From positions 1 to 9,006 of the forward strand of contig URRT01000075.1 in NCBI GenBank assembly GCA_900550355.1: a stretch of DNA of 9,006 nt. The letters are read 5' to 3'. The position numbers and the translations under genes are program-made. The notes below the pieces were generated by a model. The model saw only the letters and a program-made list of their open reading frames with translations, did no database searches and had not been told where the DNA came from. This document shows positions 1 through 5,969 of the stretch, piece by piece. Numbering within the stretch: position 1 is the first letter of the stretch; each line of letters begins with the position of its first letter. Source of the stretch: an uncultured Collinsella sp. Its GTDB lineage: Bacteria > Actinomycetota > Coriobacteriia > Coriobacteriales > Coriobacteriaceae.

Positions 1-2
1 CC

Positions 3-479
3 CCCCCCTGCCCCGATTGCGGTGGCAGCGGTCGTACTCGCGTAACCTCCGAGCAGACGATTGAGTTTCCTGCCGGCACTCACGATGGCGACGAGGTCCG
101 CATCAGCGGCATGGGTCATGCTGGCACCAACGGTGCCGCGGGCGGCGACCTGGTCGGCCGCGCCCATGTTGAGGCCGAGCGCTTGGAAGGCAAAGCTCGT
201 ACCGGTTTTTACCTGATGGGCATCGTGGCGCCGTTTTTGGTACTCTCGGCCATCTCGGGCGTGTTCTCTGCCTTTGCCGTGATGTGCTTTATTCCGTTTA
301 CCATGGGCCTGTTCATGGTGCTTTCGGACGGTGTGCTTCATCGCAGTCTGCTGTGGTGGAAGCGCGGTGCGATGCAGTTTGCCAACGGTTTTGCCAACGG
401 CTTTATGTTCGCGCTCGTGTCGGTTTGGTTCGCGAGCTGCTCGCAACGGGCCATGCTTTCGCCGTACCAAATGCAATAA
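3..479 (+). CDS. DnaJ-like protein with C-terminal membrane segments (5' partial)
   Basis: The reading frame is open from the window edge (frame 3) to TAA at 477-479, giving 158 visible codons. It begins with a CxxCxGxG zinc-finger motif (CPDCGGSG, fragment residues 3-10). The DnaJ-type C-terminal fold follows (IEFPAGTHDGDEVRISG, then GGDL), aligning by eye with the fourth finger and following strands of the complete DnaJ next door. After about fragment residue 68 the resemblance stops and hydrophobic sequence begins: two short helices or a hairpin at roughly 69-107, a basic loop (HRSLLWWKRG) and a third helix near 124-144. Basic residues just before the first helix favour a cytoplasmic DnaJ part by the positive-inside rule. 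C-terminal domain II and the dimerisation region of ordinary DnaJ are missing. I infer a membrane-anchored J-domain-type co-chaperone, but the N-terminus, including any J domain and HPD motif, lies outside the window. The internal ATG at 111 is not the likely start. Confidence 0.75.
   Translation, partial: PPCPDCGGSGRTRVTSEQTIEFPAGTHDGDEVRISGMGHAGTNGAAGGDLVGRAHVEAERLEGKARTGFYLMGIVAPFLVLSAISGVFSAFAVMCFIPFTMGLFMVLSDGVLHRSLLWWKRGAMQFANGFANGFMFALVSVWFASCSQRAMLSPYQMQ
378..401 (+). repeat. 12-base tandem duplication inside the DnaJ-like gene
   Basis: Two adjacent copies of TTTGCCAACGG plus one variable base (378-389 and 390-401) encode FANG-FANG just before the third predicted membrane helix. The repeat keeps the frame and looks like a small in-frame duplication. 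No functional meaning is evident. Confidence 0.6.
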
Positions 480-494
480 CATCAAACCCTCTGT

Positions 495-521
495 TTGCGG
501 TCGGCCCAGCTTGGGTATAGG
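495..521 (+). promoter_or_regulatory. Possible weak promoter upstream of dnaJ
   Basis: In the 81-base gap after the DnaJ-like gene, TTGCGG (495-500) and TATAGG (516-521) could act as -35 and -10 elements, though the 15-base spacing is short. A small inverted repeat, CCCA-GCT-TGGG (505-515), lies between them. I see neither a CIRCE element (TTAGCACTC with GAGTGCTAA) nor a HAIR-type repeat (CTTGAGT with ACTCAAG) here. The gap also lacks a terminator, so dnaJ may instead be read through from the upstream gene. Confidence 0.2.
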
Positions 522-546
522 ACGCACTGTGACAATATTGAAAGTC

Positions 547-553
547 GGAAGGA
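547..553 (+). promoter_or_regulatory. Ribosome binding site deciding the dnaJ GTG start
   Basis: GGAAGGA ends 7 bases before GTG at 561. It favours this start over an earlier in-frame TTG at 495, which would add 22 residues unlike any DnaJ N-terminus. Confidence 0.75.
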
Positions 554-560
554 TTCGGTC

Positions 561-1709
561 GTGTCGGAAAATAGGGATTACTACGAGGTGCTTGGCGTCG
601 ACAGGGATGCCGACGCGCGGACGATCAAGCGTGCGTTTCTAAAGAAGGCCCGTACCGTACATCCGGACGTTTCGGACGACCCCGAGGCCGAGGCCAAGTT
701 TAAGGAGCTCAACGAGGCCTATTCCGTTCTTTCCGATGAGCAGAAGCGTGCTAACTACGACCGTTACGGCACTGCCGACGGCCCTGGTGGTTCGGGCTAC
801 GTCGATATCAACGATATCTTTGGTGGCATGGGCATGGACGACTTGTTCTCGTCGTTCTTTGGCGGCGGTGCCGGCGGTGGCGCCCGCAGCCGTCGTGAGC
901 GTCGTCGCGGACGTGACATGGCCATCTCGCTTTCGGTGACGCTCGAGGAGGCGGCGCTCGGCTGCAAAAAGACGATCAGCTATGACCGCCTTGCTCCTTG
1001 CGAGGACTGCAACGGCACCGGTAGGGCAGAGGGCGCACAGGAAAAGCAGTGCGGCCGCTGCCACGGTACGGGCTACGTCACGACGGTTCAGCGTTCGTTC
1101 CTGGGCCAGGTTCAGTCTTCCTCGCCTTGCCCCGACTGCCATGGCGAGGGCACGGTCATCGACCATCCCTGCGAGACCTGCGACGGTCAGGGCCGCACGC
1201 CTTCGCATGAAAAGATCGACATCGATATTCCCGCCGGCGTTTCGACCGGTCGCCAGCTGCGTGTGAGCGGCTTTGGCGAGGCCGGCCTTCGCGGCGAGCC
1301 TTCGGGCGACCTGATTGTCAACGTGCGCGTTGCCGACCATGAGCGCTTTAAGCGCAACGGTGACGACCTGTACCTGGTGAGCGATATCTCGATTGCGCAG
1401 GCTGCGCTCGGCTGCGAGATCGAGGTCGAGGGCATTATGCCCGACGAGGTCGTTAAGGTGACGGTTCCCGCCGGCGCCCAGTACGGTGATACCGTGAGCG
1501 TCAATAATTACGGCATGCCGCGCATTGGCGGTGGCGGTTCGCGTGGCCGCCTGATCGTGCAACTGCGCGTGGTCGTTCCCACCAATCTTTCCAATAAGCA
1601 GCGCGAGCTGCTCCGTGCTTTTGCCGATGAGATGGGCGATGACGTCGCTTCCGGTAAGAAGTCGGTGACCGACCGTATCAAGAGTGCCCTCGACGATATC
1701 CTCGATTAA
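561..1709 (+). CDS. dnaJ: Chaperone protein DnaJ (Hsp40)
   Basis: This is the cytoplasmic co-chaperone that delivers unfolded clients to DnaK and stimulates its ATPase. The 382-residue length is normal for a type I DnaJ. The J domain covers about residues 5-70, starting RDYYEVLGV, with the HPD motif at 34-36. A glycine-rich stretch follows (about 75-115, including FFGGGAGGGA), then a basic patch (RSRRERRRGR). The zinc-binding domain has all four CxxCxGxG motifs (CEDCNGTG, CGRCHGTG, CPDCHGEG, CETCDGQG). The substrate-binding domains and a C-terminal helix complete the protein. GTG at 561 was chosen because the J domain begins there and a good ribosome binding site precedes it. mtaB starts 9 bases after its stop, so the two are probably co-transcribed. 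A second, membrane-linked DnaJ-like gene lies directly upstream, so this one is the canonical copy. No hrcA, grpE or dnaK is visible in the window. Confidence 0.96.
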   Translation: MSENRDYYEVLGVDRDADARTIKRAFLKKARTVHPDVSDDPEAEAKFKELNEAYSVLSDEQKRANYDRYGTADGPGGSGYVDINDIFGGMGMDDLFSSFFGGGAGGGARSRRERRRGRDMAISLSVTLEEAALGCKKTISYDRLAPCEDCNGTGRAEGAQEKQCGRCHGTGYVTTVQRSFLGQVQSSSPCPDCHGEGTVIDHPCETCDGQGRTPSHEKIDIDIPAGVSTGRQLRVSGFGEAGLRGEPSGDLIVNVRVADHERFKRNGDDLYLVSDISIAQAALGCEIEVEGIMPDEVVKVTVPAGAQYGDTVSVNNYGMPRIGGGGSRGRLIVQLRVVVPTNLSNKQRELLRAFADEMGDDVASGKKSVTDRIKSALDDILD

Positions 1710-1718
1710 GGAGCCCGC

Positions 1719-3011
1719 GTGCTCGCACCCCATATTTCCGTCGTCAACCTCGGCTGCCGTGTCAACCGGGTTGAGTCTGACCGTATCACTGCCGATCTTA
1801 TGCGCCTGGGCTTTGCTATTGTGGAGCCCCAGGATGCCGATCTGATCGTCATTAACACCTGTGCCGTTACGGGCGAGGCTGAGGCCAAGACCCGTAAGGC
1901 CGTTCGTCATGCGCTGGCCCATCCAAACGAGCCCTATGTGATCGTGACCGGATGCGTGGTTAATTTGCATCCCGAGGAGCTGCTGGAGCTTTCGGATCGC
2001 GTGATCGCCGAGCCGTCCAAGATCGATGTCGCCGAACGTGTCTGCGAGGTGCTGGGCGTTGAGTCCGATAGCGTTCCCGCCTGCAGCGATGGCGAGGTGG
2101 TCGATGCGCTCGGTCGCTCTCGCCTGGGCGTGAAGATACAGGACGGCTGCAACCATCGCTGCACCTATTGCATTGTGTGGAAGGCGCGCGGCCCCGAGCG
2201 TTCCGTGCCCGTCGAGTCCGTGCTCGAGCAAGTTCGCGAGGCCCAGGAGGCCGGCGTACCCGAGGTGGTGCTGACCGGTGTGAACCTGGGTGCCTACGAT
2301 GGCAAGAGCGCGACCGACGAGCATGTCGAAATCGATGAGCTGCTCGAGGCCATCATGGAGCGCACGTCTATTCCGCATGTGCGCATTTCCTCGGTCGAGC
2401 CCATGGATATCTCCGAGCGCCTGCTTAAGGTTATGGCGCGCTACCCGCAGCGTATCGCCCCGTTTTTGCACCTGCCCGTGCAGTCCGGCTGCACGGCGAC
2501 CCTGCATCGCATGGGCCGTCCCTATAGCGCCGAGGCCTTTGAGGACACGGTGCGTATGATTCGCGCCAACTTGCCCCAGGCGTCTCTTTCGTGCGATGTC
2601 ATCGTCGGTTTTCCTGGTGAGACGGACGAGGAGTTCGAGGAGTCGCTGGCGCTGTGCCGTCGTGTGGGTTTCTCGCGTATGCACGTGTTCCGCTATAGCA
2701 AGCGTCCCGGTACCCTTGCTGCCGATATGCCCGACCAGGTGCCGCCCGAGGTTATGGCCGAGCGCAGCCGTCGTATGCGAGCCGCGGCGCAGGAACTCGC
2801 CATTGCCGACGCTCGTCGTCGCGTGGGCACCGTCGAGCGTGCCGTCCTCGAGTACGGCGACAACCTGACGCTCGGTTCGTTCCATCATGCCCGTCTTGAC
2901 GATACCTGTGGACTTACAGCCCCGTGCCTGCTCGATGTTGCTATCATCGGAGTCGATGATTCCGGCTTGGTCCATGCGCGCAGGGAGGTTCATGGAAGCC
3001 TCGAAGATTAG
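1719..3011 (+). CDS. mtaB: tRNA (N6-threonylcarbamoyladenosine-37-C2) methylthiotransferase MtaB
   Basis: MtaB is a radical-SAM iron-sulfur enzyme that converts t6A37 to ms2t6A37 in tRNAs reading ANN codons. The 430-residue protein has the expected three parts. The N-terminal UPF0004 domain carries the cluster cysteines C13 (NLGCRVN), C48 (INTCAVT) and C79 (VTGCVVN). The radical-SAM core has CxxxCxxC at C144, C148 and C151 (DGCNHRCTYC). A TRAM-like RNA-binding tail occupies roughly the last 65 residues. NLGCRVNRVES, rather than the MiaB-type start, favours MtaB over MiaB or RimO. After the third radical-SAM cysteine the sequence reads IVWKARG, where many relatives have IIPYARG. The GTG start lies 5 bases after AAGGAG (1708-1713), which overlaps the dnaJ stop codon. 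Its 3' end overlaps phoH by 20 bases. Confidence 0.93.
   Translation: MLAPHISVVNLGCRVNRVESDRITADLMRLGFAIVEPQDADLIVINTCAVTGEAEAKTRKAVRHALAHPNEPYVIVTGCVVNLHPEELLELSDRVIAEPSKIDVAERVCEVLGVESDSVPACSDGEVVDALGRSRLGVKIQDGCNHRCTYCIVWKARGPERSVPVESVLEQVREAQEAGVPEVVLTGVNLGAYDGKSATDEHVEIDELLEAIMERTSIPHVRISSVEPMDISERLLKVMARYPQRIAPFLHLPVQSGCTATLHRMGRPYSAEAFEDTVRMIRANLPQASLSCDVIVGFPGETDEEFEESLALCRRVGFSRMHVFRYSKRPGTLAADMPDQVPPEVMAERSRRMRAAAQELAIADARRRVGTVERAVLEYGDNLTLGSFHHARLDDTCGLTAPCLLDVAIIGVDDSGLVHARREVHGSLED
2982..2988 (+). promoter_or_regulatory. Ribosome binding site for phoH inside mtaB
   Basis: AGGGAGG lies inside the mtaB coding region and ends only 3 bases before ATG at 2992, a short spacing. It supports ATG 2992 over a more upstream in-frame start at 2887. 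That start would add 35 residues encoded entirely within mtaB and not resembling PhoH. Confidence 0.65.
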
Positions 3012-3978
3012 ACTTACCGTTCCCGAGGGAATTGATCCCTCGTGCGTTTTGGGCGCCGGCGACGGCGTCCTTCGTGCGCTCGAGAGCTTGGTTCGCGCCC
3101 ATGTGGTCGCCCGTGGCGATAGCATCGCCGTGAGCGGTGACCCGGATGAGGTCGAACTCGTGGCGCGTTTTTTCGAACATGCTTTTCGCGAGGCGGCTGC
3201 CGGGCGCACGCTGTCTGCCGACGATGTCTCGCGCTGTCTGGCCGTTCTGCGCGACGGTGAGCACGAGGATACGTCGCTTCGCGATGACGTGCTGCTTTCG
3301 TATCGCGGTCGTGCCATTCGCCCCAAAACGCTCGGCCAAAAGCGCTATGTGGATGCCATTCGCTCGCATACCATCACGTTTGGCCTGGGTCCTGCCGGTA
3401 CCGGTAAGACCTATCTGGCCATGGCGCTCGCCGTTGCCGCGCTCAAGCGTCACGAGGTGGGCCGTCTGATCTTGACGCGTCCGGTTGTCGAGGCGGGGGA
3501 GAATCTGGGCTTTTTGCCCGGTACCCTTGAGGAAAAGATCGACCCCTACATGCGTCCGCTCTACGACGCCCTTTTTGACATGATGGATCGCGAGCGCACC
3601 GATGAGCTTATGGAGCGTGGCGTGATCGAGATCGCCCCGCTTGCCTACATGCGCGGCCGCACACTGAGTGATGCCTTCGTGGTGCTCGACGAGGCGCAAA
3701 ATACCACGCCCGAGCAGATGAAGATGTTCCTGACACGCCTTGGGTTCAACTCCAAGTTCGTGATTACCGGCGACCTGAGCCAGCGCGACCTGGTGGGTCG
3801 TCGTGGCGGTCTTGCTGACGTTGAGCAGATTTTGGGCCGTGTCGACGATGTCGCATTTTCTCACCTCGAGCGTGCCGACGTGGTGCGCCATGCCCTGGTG
3901 GGTCGTATCGTCGAGGCATATGAAGCTTATGATGACGTGCGCGAGCAGCGCCCGCGCGACCGAAAGGAGTCCCGTTGA
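2992..3978 (+). CDS. phoH: PhoH-family P-loop ATPase
   Basis: This is a 328-residue cytoplasmic ATPase of the PhoH family (PhoH-like/YbeZ type). The family has been linked to RNA metabolism and is typically encoded beside ybeY, but its exact role is not settled. The N-terminal region of about 100 residues is less conserved. The ATPase domain starts near RPKTLGQKRYVDAI. Walker A is GPAGTGKT at 133-140, and Walker B is VVLDE at 230-234, followed by AQNTTPEQM. Between them is the family block LILTRPVVEAGENLGFLPG. GDLSQRDL, near residue 260, is the usual sensor-region motif. The start at ATG 2992 gives a 20-base overlap with mtaB. The stop codon overlaps the ybeY start by 4 bases, which suggests translational coupling and fits a joint role with YbeY. 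Confidence 0.93.
   Translation: MEASKIRLTVPEGIDPSCVLGAGDGVLRALESLVRAHVVARGDSIAVSGDPDEVELVARFFEHAFREAAAGRTLSADDVSRCLAVLRDGEHEDTSLRDDVLLSYRGRAIRPKTLGQKRYVDAIRSHTITFGLGPAGTGKTYLAMALAVAALKRHEVGRLILTRPVVEAGENLGFLPGTLEEKIDPYMRPLYDALFDMMDRERTDELMERGVIEIAPLAYMRGRTLSDAFVVLDEAQNTTPEQMKMFLTRLGFNSKFVITGDLSQRDLVGRRGGLADVEQILGRVDDVAFSHLERADVVRHALVGRIVEAYEAYDDVREQRPRDRKESR
3963..3969 (+). promoter_or_regulatory. Ribosome binding site supporting the ybeY TTG start
   Basis: AAAGGAG ends 5 bases before TTG at 3975 and lies within the end of phoH. Its spacing favours TTG 3975 over another in-frame TTG at 3984. The start overlaps the phoH TGA as TTGA, a typical arrangement for coupled translation. Confidence 0.65.
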
Positions 3979-4484
3979 GTGTATTGATCAGCAACGATGC
4001 CGAGCTCGATACGCTGCTCGACGCGCAGGAGGTGGAGCACATCTGCGAGGTTGTGCTTGCCGCCGAGGGCGTTGAACGTGGAGTCGAGATTTCCCTTTCG
4101 TATGTCGACGAGGACGAGATGCACGAGCTCAACCACGAGTGGCGCGGTATCGACCGCACCACCGATGTGCTTTCGTTTGAGTGCGATTCGGCCTTCGACG
4201 ATGACATTCCCGCCGATGAGACGCTCGAGCTCGGCGATATTATCTTGGCCCCGCAGGTTATTGCCCGTCAGGCCCCCGGTTTTGGCAATAGCCCCGCTGA
4301 CGAGTGCCGCCTGATGCTCGTACACGGCATGCTGCACCTGCTGGGCTATGACCACATCGAGGACGACGAGGCCGAGGTTATGGAGGCCCGCGAGGACGCC
4401 ATCCTGCGCGATCTGGCACTCGAGCGCGGCGAGGACCCCAAGCTAGTCCACGTCGGCCCCATCACCAACCACGCCCACGACTAG
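3975..4484 (+). CDS. ybeY: Endoribonuclease YbeY (rRNA maturation factor)
   Basis: YbeY is a zinc-dependent RNase implicated in 16S rRNA 3'-end maturation and 70S quality control. The 169-residue protein carries the family signature HGMLHLLGYDH, with metal ligands H117, H121 and H127, i.e. HxxxHxxxxxH. Other conserved blocks are ELNHEWRGIDRTTDVLSF (about 51-68) and LGDIILAPQVI. It is slightly longer than many homologues because of a charged tail of about 30 residues ending ITNHAHD. The start is a TTG overlapping the phoH stop. The next gene follows after 9 bases. Its place between phoH and the dgkA-era pair is the classic arrangement, and Era also acts on the 16S 3' end. Confidence 0.94.
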   Translation: MSVLISNDAELDTLLDAQEVEHICEVVLAAEGVERGVEISLSYVDEDEMHELNHEWRGIDRTTDVLSFECDSAFDDDIPADETLELGDIILAPQVIARQAPGFGNSPADECRLMLVHGMLHLLGYDHIEDDEAEVMEAREDAILRDLALERGEDPKLVHVGPITNHAHD

Positions 4485-4493
4485 GAGCCGTCT

Positions 4494-4871
4494 ATGATTC
4501 CCGGATCGAACAAGGACCATCCGTCCTTCTTAAAGTCGTTTTCCTACGCCATGGAGGGCTTCGTTACCGCCGTCAAGACCGAGCGCAACATTAAGGTCAT
4601 GCTCGTGGCGGGCGTGTGTACCGTCATCGCCGGCTGTATCGTGGGGCTCGACATTGCCGAGTGGGCCACGATTATCATCTGTTGTGGCCTGGTGATTCAC
4701 GGCGAGCTGTGCAACACCGCTATGGAGGCTATCGTCGACCTAGCGACCCAGGAGCTCCATCCGCTGGCCAAGCGTGCGAAGGACATCGCCGCCGCCTCTG
4801 TATACGTTCTTTCCATCACCGCCGCGATTGTGGGCTTGCTTGTCTTTGCCCACGCGCTCGGCTTTATTTAG
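4494..4871 (+). CDS. dgkA: Diacylglycerol/undecaprenol kinase family protein
   Basis: This is a 125-residue integral membrane lipid kinase of the DgkA family. An amphipathic N-terminal segment (SFSYAMEGFVTAVKTERNIK) is followed by three membrane helices, at about 33-51, 55-70 and 100-122. The catalytic signature ExxNTAxE is present as E71-L-C-N74-T-A-M-E78, followed by the conserved AKD at 95-97. In Gram-positive bacteria the homologue in this gene position phosphorylates undecaprenol for cell-wall lipid recycling, whereas the E. coli enzyme uses diacylglycerol. By context I favour undecaprenol kinase, but the sequence read by eye cannot fix the substrate. The ATG start is 6 bases after AGGAG (4483-4487), which overlaps the ybeY stop. 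era follows after 12 bases. Confidence 0.9.
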   Translation: MIPGSNKDHPSFLKSFSYAMEGFVTAVKTERNIKVMLVAGVCTVIAGCIVGLDIAEWATIIICCGLVIHGELCNTAMEAIVDLATQELHPLAKRAKDIAAASVYVLSITAAIVGLLVFAHALGFI

Positions 4872-4883
4872 AAAGGGATTCCC

Positions 4884-5954
4884 ATGTCCGACAATATGCA
4901 GCCTACCGATGAGATTTTGGATGACGAGGTCCTGGACGAGGCTGAAGGTGCCGATTCGTTTGACGAGGCCGAGGAGTTCGACCCGTTTGAGGGCATGAGC
5001 GACGAGGAACTCGACTCCCTGTGCGACGAGGACGACGGTCCTATGGGCTTTGGCGACGTGGAGCCCGGTTTCCGCAGCGGTTTTGTGGCCCTGGTCGGTC
5101 GTCCCAACGCCGGCAAGTCCACGCTGCTCAACGCCTGCTATGGCAAAGAGGTCGCCATCACCTCGCCGGTGGCACAGACGACCCGCCGTCGCATGCGCGC
5201 CGTCGTCAACCGTCCCGGCTACCAGCTGGTCTTTGTCGATACCCCGGGTATTCATAAGCCCAAGGACGGCCTGGGGTCCGAGCTCAACAAGAGCGCACTG
5301 TTCGAGTTGAACGATGTCGACGTCGTCGCGTTTTTGATTGATGCCACCAAGCCGATCGGCAGGGGAGACGCCTGGGTTGCCGAGCGCGTCAGATGCGCTC
5401 GTTCCAAGAAGGTCCTGGTGCTCACCAAGGCCGATGAGGCCGACCCCGCACAGGTCATGGAGCAGCTTAAGGCTGCCCACGAGCTCATGGAATATGACGA
5501 CGAGATCGTGACGTCATCGGTCAAGAACTTCAACGTCGATGCCTTTATCGAGACCGTTGCGCACTTTTTGCCCGAAGGTCCGCGTTGGTTCCCCGAGGAC
5601 ATGGGTACCGACGCTTCCGATGAGACGCTCGTTGCCGAGTTTGTGCGCGAAAAGGTTTTGCGCCGCACTCGTGATGAGATCCCGCACTCCGTTGGCGTGA
5701 TCTGCGATGCGCTCGAGCAGACCAAGAAGGTGCTGCGCGTGCACGCCACCATTTACGTCGAACGAGAGGGCCAGAAGGGCATCATCATCGGCAAGGGCGG
5801 CGAGATGATCAAGCATATCGGTATCGACGCCCGTCGCGATCTTGAGCGCATTTTTGGCACGCAGGTCTTTTTGGAGCTGGACGTGAAGGTCAAGGCCGGC
5901 TGGCGTGACGACGAGGCCCAGATTCGCCGCTTTGGCTACAACGCCGAGGACTAA
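4884..5954 (+). CDS. era: GTPase Era with an acidic N-terminal extension
   Basis: Era is an essential GTPase that binds near the 3' end of 16S rRNA and aids 30S assembly. At 356 residues it is longer than the usual 300 or so because of an added N-terminus. Residues 1-60 contain 26 Asp/Glu and no Lys or Arg. The GTPase domain then begins FVALVGRPNAGKST. G1 is at 72-80, a G2-region TTRRR follows, G3 DTPG is at 119-122 and G4 is TKAD at 181-184, where the textbook form is NKxD. The G5 region reads TSSVKN rather than the usual SAxxG. The C-terminal KH domain has GKGG at 303-306 and ends normally (RRFGYNAED). ATG 4884 is preceded by AAAGGGA with good spacing, which supports translation of the acidic tail. 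An internal start nearer the G1 motif cannot be excluded. Confidence 0.94.
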   Translation: MSDNMQPTDEILDDEVLDEAEGADSFDEAEEFDPFEGMSDEELDSLCDEDDGPMGFGDVEPGFRSGFVALVGRPNAGKSTLLNACYGKEVAITSPVAQTTRRRMRAVVNRPGYQLVFVDTPGIHKPKDGLGSELNKSALFELNDVDVVAFLIDATKPIGRGDAWVAERVRCARSKKVLVLTKADEADPAQVMEQLKAAHELMEYDDEIVTSSVKNFNVDAFIETVAHFLPEGPRWFPEDMGTDASDETLVAEFVREKVLRRTRDEIPHSVGVICDALEQTKKVLRVHATIYVEREGQKGIIIGKGGEMIKHIGIDARRDLERIFGTQVFLELDVKVKAGWRDDEAQIRRFGYNAED

Positions 5955-5958
5955 GGAC

Positions 5959-5969
5959 GCGCGGCGCGC
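5959..5969 (+). promoter_or_regulatory. Small hairpin between the recO ribosome binding site and start
   Basis: GCGC-GGC-GCGC sits between AAGGA (5953-5957, overlapping the era stop) and ATG at 5970. Unfolded, the spacing is 12 bases, which is long. If the 4-bp GC stem folds, it would bring the ribosome binding site close to the start codon. The stem is short, so this is only a suggestion. Confidence 0.3.

Noticed and set aside
1..8. Run of eight C bases at the window start as a possible phase-variable tract
   Set aside because: It lies at the window edge, so its full length and frame effect cannot be judged. The frame downstream reads cleanly into a zinc-finger motif.
483..497. CAAAC-CCTCT-GTTTG inverted repeat after the DnaJ-like gene as a terminator
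   Set aside because: The stem is only 5 bp, AT-rich and has no following T tract.
639..3326. An 895-codon open frame on the minus strand, antisense to dnaJ, mtaB and the start of phoH
   Set aside because: It is a shadow of GC-rich coding sequence. Its product is a low-complexity mix of Ala, His, Gly, Arg and Leu with no recognisable domain, and the + strand genes it covers are conserved families with intact motifs.
2944..3891. A 315-codon minus-strand open frame opposite phoH
   Set aside because: The PhoH frame on the + strand has intact Walker A and B motifs and family blocks. The antisense product shows no motif.
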